Shown here: positions 33,944-43,086 of the stretch, piece by piece
Layout of the letters: every line of letters starts with the position of its first letter
Numbering within the stretch: the first letter of the stretch is position 1
Origin: Emcibacteraceae bacterium
GTDB lineage: Bacteria > Pseudomonadota > Alphaproteobacteria > Sphingomonadales > Emcibacteraceae
Assembly: GCA_028281625.1 (NCBI GenBank)
Contig: JANQJN010000183.1
Location: forward strand, 1-51,151
Length of the DNA stretch: 51,151 nucleotides
Direction of reading: 5' to 3'
Made by a program: the position numbers and the translations under genes
The notes under the pieces: generated by a model
What the model was told of the DNA's origin: nothing
The model's database searches: none
The model's input: only the letters and a program-made list of their open reading frames with translations

Positions 33944-36085
33944 ATGACCAAAAAATTACGCTCAGGGGCAAGTTTAATTGCCGTTTCTCTCGCAACAATG
34001 ATTGCAAATAATGCAGCCGCACAGGACCCTGGCGGCAATCAGGAATATAACTACGACACCGTGATTGTATCAGCCACGCCTCATGAAAAGGCACAATTCG
34101 ATGTTCTTCAAGGAAGCAGTGTTCTCGAGGGCAACGCTCTTTCAGAAAATCTTGAAGCAACAATTGGTGAAACACTTGCCGGGCTTCCGGGCATTTCATC
34201 AACGTCATTTGGCGCTGGCGCAAGCCGCCCTATTATTCGCGGACTTGGCGGGGACCGTATTCGCGTCCTTGTAAACGGTATTGGCAGTATCGATGCTTCA
34301 AGCACAAGCCCTGACCATGCTGTTGCTGCTGAACCACTTACAGCGCAAAGAATTGAAATTCTACGGGGTGCAAGCACGCTTGTTTACGGCAACAATGCTG
34401 TTGGTGGTGTTGTAAATGTTATTGATAGCAGAATTCCTACAGTGGTTCCGGAAAATGGTGTTTCCGGGAAGGCGCGCCTTTCAGGAGATACTGCAGCTGA
34501 TGATCGTTCAGCCGCTGCTGCAATTGATGCTGCGCTGGCAAGCAACGTCGTCCTCCATGTTGACGGTTTTTACCGAAACACAAACAACTTCACCATCCCA
34601 GGTTATGCTGAAAGCGCCTTCCAAATGGCGTTAGAAGAAGAAGAGCACGAAGAGCATGAAGAAGGGGAAGAGGAGGAAGAAGAAGAGCACGAAGAGCATG
34701 AAGAAGAAGAGCAATTCGGCTTCGTGGAAAACTCTGATCTTGAAAATAAGGGCGGAACTATCGGTATTGGTTTCGTCGGCGAAGACTGGAACTTCGGAGC
34801 TTCCTTTAATGTGAACGACAGCAATTATGGCGTTCCAGGTCATTCCCATGGCCATCATGAAGAACATGAGGAAGGAGAGGAAGAGGAAGAAGAAGAACAC
34901 GAAGAGCACGGTGAAGAACCTGTTCGTATCGACCTTAATCAAAAGCGCTTCGACCTGGCTGGTGGTGTGCAACGTAATTTTGCAATCTTCAAGGAAGGCC
35001 GTATTCGCTTTGGCTACGCTGATTATGAACATATTGAGCTTGAAGGTGACGAAACAGGAACCGTTTTTGCCAACAAGGGTTGGGAAGGCCGCATGGAGTT
35101 TATCCAGCAGGATGCCGGTAATCTTCACGGCTCGATGGGTCTTCAAATTAGAGATCGCGACTTCTCCGCCATTGGTGAAGAAGCCTTTACACCACCAAAC
35201 GAAACCCGCCAAGTTGGTCTTTTTGTGGTAGAAGAGCTTGAGATGGAGTCGTTGACTTTTGAAGTTGGCGGCCGTTGGGATCATCAAAAGACAAAAAGCA
35301 CGACGCTAAATGTTGAAAGAACATTCAGTACGTTCAGTTTCTCAACTGGTGCGGCATTTCATGCAACTGAAAATGATCTTTTTGGTGTAAGCTATGCCCG
35401 CACCCAAAGAGCGCCGACACCAGAAGAGCTATATTCAAACGGTCCTCACCTGGCGACCGCCTCTTATGAAGTAGGTAACCTAAATCTGGGCACTGAAACG
35501 GCGAACAGCGTTGAGCTGACATTAAAGCGAAATGTTGATCGTTTCACTGGTAGTGTAAACCTTTACCACACTTGGTATGACAACTTTATTTACCAGCGTG
35601 AAACTGGTGAGGAGATGGATGAGCTTCATGTGCTGGAATATGCGGCGCGTGATGCAACATTTACCGGCGCAGAAGCTGAATTCAGCTATTTGCTGGTCGA
35701 TGATCAAGATTACACCCTTGCACTGAGCGCAGCTGGTGATTTCGTCCATGCTCGTTTCAATAATGATGAAATCGTCCCGAGGCTGCCCGCTGCAAGTGTT
35801 CAGGTTGGTCTGGATTACTTAAGCGAGTATATCGATATTGGCGGTGAAGTTCGCTACGTAGATAGTAAAACGGAAACAGCAGAAGATGTGCTACCAACCA
35901 ATGACTATGTCAATATTGACTTGTCAGCAGCTTGGAAGCCTTTTGGCAATGATCGCGATTTAAGCATTCGCCTCCAAGCACTGAATATCACCGATTCAGA
36001 GCAACGTGATCATACCTCTCAGCTGAAAGATTTGCTGCCTAAAATGGGAACTAACTTCAGGCTGACAGTTGATTATGGGTTTTAA
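33944..36085 (+). CDS. TonB-dependent zinc receptor, ZnuD-like, with His/Glu-rich loops
   Basis: 713 residues. Signal peptide about 1-26; plug domain about 35-165 with RPIIRGLGGDRIRVLVNGIG and RIEILRGASTLVYGNNAVGGVVNVID; then a 22-strand barrel ending VDYGF, with the C-terminal aromatic residue. Two long acidic/His blocks lie in predicted outer loops: residues about 231-256 and 306-324, each containing EEHEEGEEEEEEEHEEH, the second preceded by HSHGHH (300-305). Such loops are known from the zinc receptor ZnuD and fit capture of Zn(II) from outside. Position next to zur and dyads in the promoter point to zinc-starvation induction. Substrate inferred; copper or nickel are less likely alternatives. 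Confidence 0.88.
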   Translation: MTKKLRSGASLIAVSLATMIANNAAAQDPGGNQEYNYDTVIVSATPHEKAQFDVLQGSSVLEGNALSENLEATIGETLAGLPGISSTSFGAGASRPIIRGLGGDRIRVLVNGIGSIDASSTSPDHAVAAEPLTAQRIEILRGASTLVYGNNAVGGVVNVIDSRIPTVVPENGVSGKARLSGDTAADDRSAAAAIDAALASNVVLHVDGFYRNTNNFTIPGYAESAFQMALEEEEHEEHEEGEEEEEEEHEEHEEEEQFGFVENSDLENKGGTIGIGFVGEDWNFGASFNVNDSNYGVPGHSHGHHEEHEEGEEEEEEEHEEHGEEPVRIDLNQKRFDLAGGVQRNFAIFKEGRIRFGYADYEHIELEGDETGTVFANKGWEGRMEFIQQDAGNLHGSMGLQIRDRDFSAIGEEAFTPPNETRQVGLFVVEELEMESLTFEVGGRWDHQKTKSTTLNVERTFSTFSFSTGAAFHATENDLFGVSYARTQRAPTPEELYSNGPHLATASYEVGNLNLGTETANSVELTLKRNVDRFTGSVNLYHTWYDNFIYQRETGEEMDELHVLEYAARDATFTGAEAEFSYLLVDDQDYTLALSAAGDFVHARFNNDEIVPRLPAASVQVGLDYLSEYIDIGGEVRYVDSKTETAEDVLPTNDYVNIDLSAAWKPFGNDRDLSIRLQALNITDSEQRDHTSQLKDLLPKMGTNFRLTVDYGF

Positions 36086-36120
36086 TGAACACTTAATTTA
36101 ATCCGTTTCAAATATCATGA

Positions 36121-36160
36121 ATGGCTGTGTTGTTCTTGCAACGCAGCCATTTATTTAAGT
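36121..36160 (+). terminator. Terminator after the TonB receptor gene
   Basis: A 12-bp stem ATGGCTGTGTTG (36121-36132) with CAACGCAGCCAT (36139-36150), one G-U pair and a 6-nt loop, followed by TTATTTAAG. The U-tract is short, so it may also act as a 3'-end stabiliser. Confidence 0.6.
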
Positions 36161-36230
36161 GGCGAAATAGAAATCGATACTATATTATTAAGCGAAAATA
36201 ATAATACGCACATCGCATTTCAGGTTTTGT

Positions 36231-36989
36231 ATGGTTATTAGGGATACGTCACATAGCGTTAAAGATACAGCGACGCAACTATGCACAGACGAAGTGTGCT
36301 ACCAATCATGTGAACAATGCGTATCACGTCATGTTTCCATGTGCAGCGTGTTAGAGGATGCCGAACTGCACACTATCGCAGATATTTCAAAAACAATTGA
36401 AACAAAAGCCAAACAACAAGTTTGTGCTGAAGGCGAGGCGGCAGAGCATTTGTTCAACATTAAGAAAGGCTGCATACGAATTTCAAAAATGCTCGCTGAC
36501 GGCAGACGACAAATCATTGGATTTTTATTTCCAGGAGATTTTTTCGGCCTTGCCTGCTCTAATGGCTATTCCTACACCGCGGAAACAATTACAGATGCTG
36601 AACTCTGCCGTATGCCGCGTTCAGAAATTATAGCAAAATTTTCCGAACTTCCAGCACTGGGTGAGAAGGTGCTTAACATCACTCATACAGAACTCCAAAA
36701 AACGCAGGATCAAATGCTCCTTTTGGGCCGTAAGCGTGCAAAGGAAAAGTTGGTTTCATTTCTGCTTAACATTTGGCACAAGTCTCCAGCTTCAGAAACT
36801 AATGCTGACCATGAAATTTATCTTCCCATGAGCCGTTCAGACATTGCTGATTATCTTGGACTTACCATTGAAACTGTAAGTCGTCAGTTCACTCAGCTGA
36901 GCAAAGATAAGCTGATATCCATCACGGAAAACCAGTTCGTGAAAATTCTTGATTTACGCAAACTGGAAAGAATTGCGTCGGGTGAGTAA
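36231..36989 (+). CDS. fnr: FNR-type oxygen-responsive Crp-family regulator
   Basis: 252 residues. N-terminal cysteines Cys27, Cys30 and Cys38 (CEQC-x7-C) plus Cys126 in ETITDAELCRMP make the four ligands expected for an oxygen-labile 4Fe-4S cluster in FnrL/FnrN-type proteins. A cyclic-nucleotide-like domain (about 50-150) is followed by a winged helix whose recognition helix contains ETVSR, the FNR DNA-contact residues for TTGAT half-sites. It likely switches respiration genes under low oxygen. I found no TTGAT-N4-ATCAA site near it. It stands between the receptor terminator and the rplU promoter. Confidence 0.88.
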   Translation: MVIRDTSHSVKDTATQLCTDEVCYQSCEQCVSRHVSMCSVLEDAELHTIADISKTIETKAKQQVCAEGEAAEHLFNIKKGCIRISKMLADGRRQIIGFLFPGDFFGLACSNGYSYTAETITDAELCRMPRSEIIAKFSELPALGEKVLNITHTELQKTQDQMLLLGRKRAKEKLVSFLLNIWHKSPASETNADHEIYLPMSRSDIADYLGLTIETVSRQFTQLSKDKLISITENQFVKILDLRKLERIASGE

Positions 36990-37006
36990 AAAACTCACGA
37001 AAACCC

Positions 37007-37034
37007 TTGACACAAGCGGCTTTAGCGCTATATT
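37007..37034 (+). promoter_or_regulatory. Promoter of the rplU-rpmA operon
   Basis: Consensus -35 TTGACA (37007-37012), 16-bp spacer, TATATT (37029-37034). A short hairpin GTGAGT/ACTCAC (36982-36998) spanning the fnr stop lies just upstream. Confidence 0.75.
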
Positions 37035-37050
37035 TCGCCCACTTTTAGAA

Positions 37051-37069
37051 GTGAGAAAAAGATTCTCAC
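37051..37069 (+). promoter_or_regulatory. Hairpin in the rplU mRNA leader
   Basis: GTGAGAA (37051-37057) pairs with TTCTCAC (37063-37069) around AAAGA, near the 5' end of an untranslated leader of about 120 nt. Leaders of ribosomal-protein operons often bind their own product, so this could be an autoregulation site; this is inference. Confidence 0.35.
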
Positions 37070-37159
37070 ACTTAAAGATGACATTCGTCATAACCCGGTC
37101 AGAAAATACGAGCAAGGTTCGTTACCGGCTATGACCAGAAGATAAAATAGGAAAACATT

Positions 37160-37675
37160 ATGTTTGCAGTCATCAAAACTGGCGCCAAGCAATATAAAGT
37201 TGCTGTTGGCGATGTGATTAAAGTCGAGAAACTCGACGGTGAAGCGGGTGATACGGTCGCTCTTGATCACGTTCTTATGGTCGGCGACGACAAGGACGTA
37301 AAAGTAGGAACCCCAACGGTTTCCGGTACTGTGGTAAGCGCAGAAATTCTTGAGCAGGCTCGCGCCTCAAAAATTATTGTTTTCAAGAAGAAGCGCCGTC
37401 ACAACTACCGCCGTAAAGCGGGTCACAGACAGGAACAAACTGTTCTACGGATTACCGATATCGGTAAAGGAGCTGCGAAAAAAGCAGCGCCGAAAAAAGC
37501 AGCCGCCAAGAAGGCCGAAGCAAAAGTAGAAGAGAAGAAAGCGGCCCCAAAGAAAGCAGCGCCAAAAAAGGCAGCAGCAAAGAAAGCCGCCGCAAAAAAA
37601 GCAGCGCCGAAGAAAGCAGCCCCTAAAAAGGCAGCAGCGAAAAAGAAAACCGCAACTAAAGCTAAGGAGAAATAA
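37160..37675 (+). CDS. rplU: 50S ribosomal protein L21 with Lys/Ala-rich C-terminal extension
   Basis: 171 residues. The first 103 or so are a normal L21: [20 protein letters not shown], then [27 protein letters not shown]. After that comes a tail of about 65 residues built almost only of Ala, Lys and Pro (repeats of KKAAPKKAA and KKAAAKKAA), resembling histone H1-type tails. L21 binds 23S rRNA in the large subunit; the tail would add many positive charges and might contact RNA. The repeat DNA is prone to length changes. AGGA precedes the start, and rpmA follows directly. Confidence 0.95.
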   Translation: MFAVIKTGAKQYKVAVGDVIKVEKLDGEAGDTVALDHVLMVGDDKDVKVGTPTVSGTVVSAEILEQARASKIIVFKKKRRHNYRRKAGHRQEQTVLRITDIGKGAAKKAAPKKAAAKKAEAKVEEKKAAPKKAAPKKAAAKKAAAKKAAPKKAAPKKAAAKKKTATKAKEK

Positions 37676-37677
37676 CA

Positions 37678-37926
37678 ATGGCACATAAGAAAGCTGGTGG
37701 TAGTTCCCGTAACGGTCGTGATTCAGCAGGTCGCCGCCTTGGTGTTAAAAAATACGGCGGTGAAGCTGTGGTCCCGGGTAACATCATTGTTCGTCAACGT
37801 GGTACAAAATTCTACCCGGGTGACAATGTTGGCATGGGTAAAGATCACACCCTTTTCGCTCTTACGGAAGGCAAGATCAAATTTTACAAAGGCAAGTTAA
37901 AGCGTAATTACGTATCCGTCGAATAG
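37678..37926 (+). CDS. rpmA: 50S ribosomal protein L27
   Basis: 82 residues, starting [20 protein letters not shown] as in canonical L27 of Gram-negative bacteria, where the N-terminus reaches toward the peptidyl-transferase centre. There is no N-terminal cleaved extension of the Firmicutes type. AAGGAG overlaps the end of rplU, 2 bp away. The rplU-rpmA-obgE order is nearly universal. Confidence 0.97.
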   Translation: MAHKKAGGSSRNGRDSAGRRLGVKKYGGEAVVPGNIIVRQRGTKFYPGDNVGMGKDHTLFALTEGKIKFYKGKLKRNYVSVE

Positions 37927-37961
37927 ACGCCTGAGTTAAAATTTAAAGCTTAAGAGATTTG

Positions 37962-37995
37962 AAAAAGGAGAATGATCAGTCACTCTCCTTTTTTT
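37962..37995 (+). terminator. Terminator after rpmA
   Basis: A stem formed by AGGAGA and TCTCCT with inner TGA/TCA pairs (one mismatch), flanked by an A-run and a seven-T run ending at 37995. Confidence 0.8.
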
Positions 37996-38060
37996 ACGCC
38001 TAAATGAAACTATATAGGCTATAGTCTTTAAAAATACTTGGTTAACCACTTGAGAACAAA

Positions 38061-39134
38061 ATGAAGTTTCTTGATCAATGCAAAACATACATAAAGTCGG
38101 GCGCTGGTGGAGTCGGGTGCCTGAGCTTTCGTCGTGAGAAAAGCGTTGAATTTGGTGGTCCGGACGGCGGCAATGGCGGCAGGGGCGGCCATGTGATCAT
38201 TGAAGCCATCGGGGGGCTTAATACTTTAATTGATTATCGCTACAAACAGCATTTTAAAGCAGGCAGAGGAATGCACGGTATGGGCCAGAACCGAACTGGT
38301 GCAAAAGGTGACGACATTATCCTGCAAGTTCCTGTCGGCACACAGATCTTTGATGAAAATAATGATGTAATGCTGGCGGACCTGACCGAGGAAGGTCAGT
38401 CGGTAATGATGCTGGAAGGCGGTAAAGGCGGACGCGGTAACGCCAGCTTTAAAACGTCCGTCAATCAGGCTCCGCGACAAACCACAGAAGGCGGTCCCGC
38501 CGAAGAAATGTGGATCTGGATGCAACTTAAATTGATGGCTGATACAGGTCTGGTGGGACTTCCAAATGCCGGGAAGTCGACCTTTCTGGCGGCTGCAAGT
38601 CGCGCCAAGCCCAAAATTGCCAATTATCCGTTTACCACACTAAAACCGCAGCTCGGTGTGGTCTATGTGGATAGCAAGGAATTTGTCATTGCTGACATTC
38701 CGGGTCTGATCAAAGGCGCCCATGAAGGACAGGGTCTTGGAGATCGGTTCCTTGGTCATGTGGAAAGATGCGCCACGATTCTTCATGTGATTGATGCAAC
38801 CGGTGAAGATATTGCAGACGCTTATAGAACCATACGTCATGAACTCAAAGAATATGGTGCCGGGCTTGCAGATAAAAAGGAAATTATTGCGCTCAATAAA
38901 ATTGACGCCCTGGATGATGAACTGGTCGATATGTTGGCCGCTGAACTCAAGGACGTGACAGATGCACCCATTATGCCTATTTCAGGGGTAACAGGCGCTG
39001 GCGTAACTGAATTGCTTAGGGCTCTACTTGGGAATGTAGAGCATGTCCGCGACAAAGAACAAAAAGAAAAGGAAGAACAGGAAGCCGAAGAAGAGGGTTC
39101 AATGCTCAATCAGCCAACCTGGTCACCAATTTAA
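38061..39134 (+). CDS. obgE: Obg GTPase
   Basis: 357 residues. The glycine-rich Obg fold covers 1-158 ([35 protein letters not shown]). The G domain has the P-loop GLPNAGKS (166-173), [16 protein letters not shown] (G3 with the Obg-type switch) and NKID (G4). The C-terminus is a short acidic tail ([15 protein letters not shown]). It binds the large subunit and controls ribosome assembly, stress response and growth. Its TAA is followed at once by the proB ATG with no gap. Confidence 0.96.
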   Translation: MKFLDQCKTYIKSGAGGVGCLSFRREKSVEFGGPDGGNGGRGGHVIIEAIGGLNTLIDYRYKQHFKAGRGMHGMGQNRTGAKGDDIILQVPVGTQIFDENNDVMLADLTEEGQSVMMLEGGKGGRGNASFKTSVNQAPRQTTEGGPAEEMWIWMQLKLMADTGLVGLPNAGKSTFLAAASRAKPKIANYPFTTLKPQLGVVYVDSKEFVIADIPGLIKGAHEGQGLGDRFLGHVERCATILHVIDATGEDIADAYRTIRHELKEYGAGLADKKEIIALNKIDALDDELVDMLAAELKDVTDAPIMPISGVTGAGVTELLRALLGNVEHVRDKEQKEKEEQEAEEEGSMLNQPTWSPI

Positions 39135-40265
39135 ATGACAGACTTTGACAGCAACAACCTTATTAATTCGGCAACCCGGGTGGTCATAAAGATCGGCTCC
39201 GCCCTGCTCGTGGATGAAAGAACCGGAAAGATCCGCTCTGACTGGCTTGCTGGTATCGCTGAAGATGTATGGAATCTGAAAAGTAAAGGCAAAGACGTCA
39301 TACTTGTATCTTCAGGATCAATTGCGCTAGGGCGGCAAATTCTAGGCCTTAAAATGTGTAAAAAACTGGTGGAAAACCAGGCAGCCGCAGCCATTGGCCA
39401 GATTGAGCTAGCGGCAACCTTCAGAGAAAAACTCTCAACGCATGATATTCCAGTGGCTCAGGTGCTTCTCACATACAGCAACACCGAAGATAGAGGCCAG
39501 TATCTCAACGCACGTGGCACCATAAGTAGGCTGCTAAAACTTGGTGTAGTGCCAGTGATCAATGAAAATGATACGGTCGCCACCGATGAAGTCCGCTTTG
39601 GTGATAATGACCGACTAGCGGCGCGGGTGGCATCCATGTGTGAAGCAGATCTATTGATTTTACTGTCGGATATTGATGGTCTTTATAGCGCAGATCCAAA
39701 ATCAAACGGTGACGCGAAGTTTATTGATCGCGTTGAGAGGATCACACCTGAAATTGAAGCCATGGCCGGCGAACCAGTTTCAACCGGCTTTGGCAGTGGC
39801 GGTATGATAACCAAAATCGCGGCAGCCAGTATTGCAACGACCAGCGGCTGTAATATGGTCATCGTCAACGGTACAGTGGATAACCCCATCAGCAGTTACG
39901 CAAATAGCGGTAAAGGTACATGGTTCGACGCTTCTACCTCACGGCTTGCGTCCAAAAAGAAATGGATAGCCGGAACGCTTTCACCTGTTGGTACATTAAT
40001 TATCGACGAGGGCGCCGTGCGGGCTTTGGAAAGTGGTAAAAGCCTGCTTCCCGCTGGTGTAACTGAAGTTTCAGGTGATTTTGCACGTGGCGACACGGTC
40101 AAAGTGGTTGATAAGCATAATAAGGAAATCGCGCGGGGGCTTGTCGCCTACGCTGCCACGGACGCAGAGAAAATTATTGGTGTAAAAAGTAGCGAAATTG
40201 AGCAAATTTTAGGATATGGTGGTCGTGAGGAAATCATCCACCGCAGTGACATGGTAATGAGTTGA
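39135..40265 (+). CDS. proB: Glutamate 5-kinase
   Basis: 376 residues: an amino-acid-kinase domain ([13 protein letters not shown] at the start, [42 protein letters not shown]-like STGFGSGGM) and a C-terminal PUA domain (about 280-370). It phosphorylates glutamate in the first step of proline synthesis and is usually feedback-inhibited by proline. It lies between obgE and proA, 5 bp before the proA ATG. Confidence 0.96.
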   Translation: MTDFDSNNLINSATRVVIKIGSALLVDERTGKIRSDWLAGIAEDVWNLKSKGKDVILVSSGSIALGRQILGLKMCKKLVENQAAAAIGQIELAATFREKLSTHDIPVAQVLLTYSNTEDRGQYLNARGTISRLLKLGVVPVINENDTVATDEVRFGDNDRLAARVASMCEADLLILLSDIDGLYSADPKSNGDAKFIDRVERITPEIEAMAGEPVSTGFGSGGMITKIAAASIATTSGCNMVIVNGTVDNPISSYANSGKGTWFDASTSRLASKKKWIAGTLSPVGTLIIDEGAVRALESGKSLLPAGVTEVSGDFARGDTVKVVDKHNKEIARGLVAYAATDAEKIIGVKSSEIEQILGYGGREEIIHRSDMVMS

Positions 40266-40270
40266 GAAAC

Positions 40271-41551
40271 ATGGAAAACAGACTGAATAGTGAAGTAGAC
40301 ATTGAAAGACTAATGCAGGATATCGGTAAAAGGGCTAAAGCCGCTTCGGCAAAGCTCGCTCTTGCGCCAACGACGCAAAAAAATGCCGCACTCACTGCGG
40401 CTGCCAATGAAATTAGATTGGGCAAAGATGCCATCATCACAGCGAATAACAAAGACATGGCCATTGCTGAAGGGCGTGGTCTTAAAGGTGCTATGATTGA
40501 TCGTTTAATGCTTGATGATGCACGTATTGAAGCAATCGCGACAAGTATTGAAGATATCGTGGAGTTAAAAGATCCAATTGGTGACGTGCTTGAAACAAGG
40601 GAACGACCAAATGGTCTTGAAATTTCAAAAGTGCGAGTGCCACTCGGGGTAATTGGTGTTATTTTTGAATCGCGTCCCAATGTGACTGCCGATGCTGGCG
40701 TGCTCTGTCTGAAGTCCGGAAATGCCGCAATCTTAAGGTGTGGCAGCGAAAGCGCCCATTCGAGCCGTGCCATCCATGCTTGTTTGGTAAGAGGCCTAAA
40801 AGAGGCTGGCCTTCCGGAAGCATCTATCCAGCTTATACCGACCCAGGACCGTTCGGCGGTTGGTGAACTTCTTCGATTGTCGGAATATGTGGATATTATC
40901 GTGCCGCGCGGCGGTAAGGGCCTTATCGAACGGGTTCAGAACGATAGCCGTGTACCGGTCATGGCCCATCTTGATGGTATTTGCCATGTTTATATTGATG
41001 AGAGCGCTGACCTTGAAAAAGCAGTGAGTGTTACTTATAACGCCAAGCTGCGCAGAACCGGCATTTGCGGATCCGCAGAAACATTGTTGGTTGATGAAAA
41101 AATCTCCGGGGAATTTGCACCAGCGATTCTTTCCAAGCTTGCGGACAACGGCTGTGAAATTCGCGGTGACAAAAAAATTATGGAATTGTTCCCTGCTGCT
41201 AAAGAAGCAACTGAAGAAGACTGGGGAACGGAATATCTGGATGCTATTATATCAGTACGTGTTGTTAACGGAGTACAGGAAGCCATCGACCATATAGCTG
41301 AGTATGGGTCAAATCATACTGACAGCATCATCACTGAAGACGCAGCAGCAGCGGAGAAATTCTTGAACGAAGTGGATAGCGCCATTGTGATCCATAATGC
41401 TTCCACGCAATATGCGGATGGTGGTGAGTTCGGTATGGGTGCAGAAATCGGCATTTCAACAGGCAAAATGCACGCACGTGGTCCTGTAGGTCTGGCAGAA
41501 CTGACCAGCTATAAATATCAGGTGAGAGGGAATGGACAGGTCAGACCATAA
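40271..41551 (+). CDS. proA: Gamma-glutamyl phosphate reductase
   Basis: 426 residues from ATG at 40271; a TTG overlapping the proB stop (40262) is possible in the same frame but less likely. The aldehyde-dehydrogenase fold has the catalytic Cys266 in [29 protein letters not shown] and the ProA motif [23 protein letters not shown] near the end. It reduces glutamyl phosphate to glutamate semialdehyde with NADPH. Its 3' end overlaps nadD by 20 bp. Confidence 0.96.
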   Translation: MENRLNSEVDIERLMQDIGKRAKAASAKLALAPTTQKNAALTAAANEIRLGKDAIITANNKDMAIAEGRGLKGAMIDRLMLDDARIEAIATSIEDIVELKDPIGDVLETRERPNGLEISKVRVPLGVIGVIFESRPNVTADAGVLCLKSGNAAILRCGSESAHSSRAIHACLVRGLKEAGLPEASIQLIPTQDRSAVGELLRLSEYVDIIVPRGGKGLIERVQNDSRVPVMAHLDGICHVYIDESADLEKAVSVTYNAKLRRTGICGSAETLLVDEKISGEFAPAILSKLADNGCEIRGDKKIMELFPAAKEATEEDWGTEYLDAIISVRVVNGVQEAIDHIAEYGSNHTDSIITEDAAAAEKFLNEVDSAIVIHNASTQYADGGEFGMGAEIGISTGKMHARGPVGLAELTSYKYQVRGNGQVRP

Positions 41552-42116
41552 CACCAGAGTGGGGCTGCTTGGGGGCTCTTTTGATCCGGCACATGAAGGT
41601 CATGTGGAGATTAGTCAGGCTGCGCTCGAGTTTCTGGAACTCGATTATGTGTGGTGGCTTGTTTCCCCGGGTAATCCGCTCAAAGATGTAAGTGAACTTG
41701 CCCCCTTTGAAGATCGTGTGCAAGCAGCACGCGCCCTTGAAAAAGATGATCGCATTATTATTTCTGAGTTAGAGCGCAACTTCGATACAAAATACACCAT
41801 TGATACACTCAATCGTATCAAGGATACCATGCCAAGATACCATTTCGTCTGGCTCATGGGTGCAGATAATTTGATCGGGTTTGATAAATGGAAAGATTGG
41901 CGTGAAATTGCAAAAACAGTTCCATTTGCGATTTTCAGTCGGCCAAGTTATTCTAAGGCCAGTTTAGACAGCTTGGCCGCAAAAGCGCTAAGAGACTATA
42001 GGATCGATAAAGATCAGGCAAAAACCTTGTATAGATTAAAGCCACCGGCGTGGGTATTTTGTGACTTAACCAACAATCCCTCGTCTTCAACAAAAATACG
42101 CAGTAAAACCAAGTAA
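41532..42116 (+). CDS. nadD: Nicotinate-nucleotide adenylyltransferase
   Basis: 194 residues. Nucleotidyl-transferase motif [11 protein letters not shown] (14-24) carries the HxGH signature; [14 protein letters not shown] is the mononucleotide-binding part and SSSTKIRS the ISSTxxR motif. The protein ends just after that motif, so it lacks the longer C-terminal stretch of E. coli NadD. It joins nicotinate mononucleotide with ATP to deamido-NAD. Translated from within the end of proA. Confidence 0.93.
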   Translation: MDRSDHNTRVGLLGGSFDPAHEGHVEISQAALEFLELDYVWWLVSPGNPLKDVSELAPFEDRVQAARALEKDDRIIISELERNFDTKYTIDTLNRIKDTMPRYHFVWLMGADNLIGFDKWKDWREIAKTVPFAIFSRPSYSKASLDSLAAKALRDYRIDKDQAKTLYRLKPPAWVFCDLTNNPSSSTKIRSKTK

Positions 42117-42139
42117 AACAAGAGGTTACATACTAAAAA

Positions 42140-42559
42140 GTGCAAGACACAACCGAGTTAAAGGACGCTCCAAGTCCTAGCGCGCCGCTAGAAGCGGCGG
42201 ATCTTCAGGAACTCATTGTCAGTTCATTGGAAGATGATAAAGCAGAAGAAATCATTGAAATAGACCTGACTGGAAAAACTAGCATCGCCGATTCGATGGT
42301 AATTGCTTCCGGCCGTTCCGCACGTCATGTCAGTGCTGTAGCTGATAAACTGTACCGCAAACTGAAACACGCTACCGCTGATGGTTGTAAAGTTGAAGGT
42401 ATGGAAAAAGCAGACTGGGTCCTGTTGGATGCTGGTGCGGTGATCGTACATATTTTCCGTCCTGAGGTTCGCAATTTCTACAATCTTGAAAAAATGTGGG
42501 CCGCCGACTTTACTCCGGATAAGATGCACGGCAATCCGGACCCCGCCGAAGAAGAATGA
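42140..42559 (+). CDS. rsfS: Ribosome silencing factor RsfS
   Basis: 139 residues starting at GTG (42140) with AGAGG upstream. It carries the DUF143 fold: LQELIVSSLEDDKAEEIIEIDLTGKTSIADSMVIASGRSARHVSAVADKL, then EKADWVLLDAGAVIVHIFRPEVRNFYNLEKMW, both diagnostic. RsfS binds L14 and blocks subunit joining during starvation. The stop overlaps rlmH by 4 bp, a highly conserved coupling. Confidence 0.95.
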   Translation: MQDTTELKDAPSPSAPLEAADLQELIVSSLEDDKAEEIIEIDLTGKTSIADSMVIASGRSARHVSAVADKLYRKLKHATADGCKVEGMEKADWVLLDAGAVIVHIFRPEVRNFYNLEKMWAADFTPDKMHGNPDPAEEE

Positions 42560-43014
42560 ACATCGAAATTGTAGCGGTCGGCCGACTTAAGAAAGGTCCA
42601 GAACTGGATCTGATTGAGACCTACCTAAAGCGCTGCCCGTGGCAGGTAAAAATCACCGAAGTGGAAGAAAAACGGCCTATCAAGGGTGCCGAACGTATGG
42701 CACGCGAAGCAGATCTGATACTTGATGCTATTCCCAAAGGCGCCACAACTGTCGCCCTTGATGAACGCGGGAAAGAAATGCGAAGCGCAGCCTTTGCCAA
42801 TAAAATTCAAGCCTGGCAGGATCAAGGCGTTGCCACCTTAGTTTTTCTAATTGGTGGAGCAGATGGCTATGATCCAAGAGTTAAAGAACGGGCAAATGGG
42901 CTTATTTCTTTTGGGCAGATGACCTGGCCACATATGATGGTTCGGGCCATGCTCGCGGAACAGCTTTATCGGGTATCTACCATATTGCAGGGGCATCCCT
43001 ACCATAAAGACTAG
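42556..43014 (+). CDS. rlmH: 23S rRNA pseudouridine-1915 N3-methyltransferase
   Basis: 152 residues of the SPOUT class: MNIEIVAVGRLKKGPELDLIETYLKRC-type start, the trefoil-knot SAM segment LVFLIGGADGYDP, and the very conserved C-terminus LAEQLYRVSTILQGHPYHKD. It methylates pseudouridine 1915 in helix 69. Ends with TAG. Confidence 0.96.
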   Translation: MNIEIVAVGRLKKGPELDLIETYLKRCPWQVKITEVEEKRPIKGAERMAREADLILDAIPKGATTVALDERGKEMRSAAFANKIQAWQDQGVATLVFLIGGADGYDPRVKERANGLISFGQMTWPHMMVRAMLAEQLYRVSTILQGHPYHKD

Positions 43015-43086
43015 AAATGTTCATACTGCATTAACAATAAACCTTTATATTTTCCTTTAAAATTAATTGGTTGTATAGTGGAACAC

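Noticed and set aside
34603-35287. Long antisense reading frames opposite the TonB receptor (Phe/Leu/Ser-rich)
   Set aside because: They arise from the Glu/His-rich purine tract on the coding strand; no ribosome site, no recognisable domain.
37423-37686. Antisense frames of Ala/Phe/Gly repeats opposite rplU
   Set aside because: Low-complexity shadow of the Lys/Ala codon repeats of the L21 tail.
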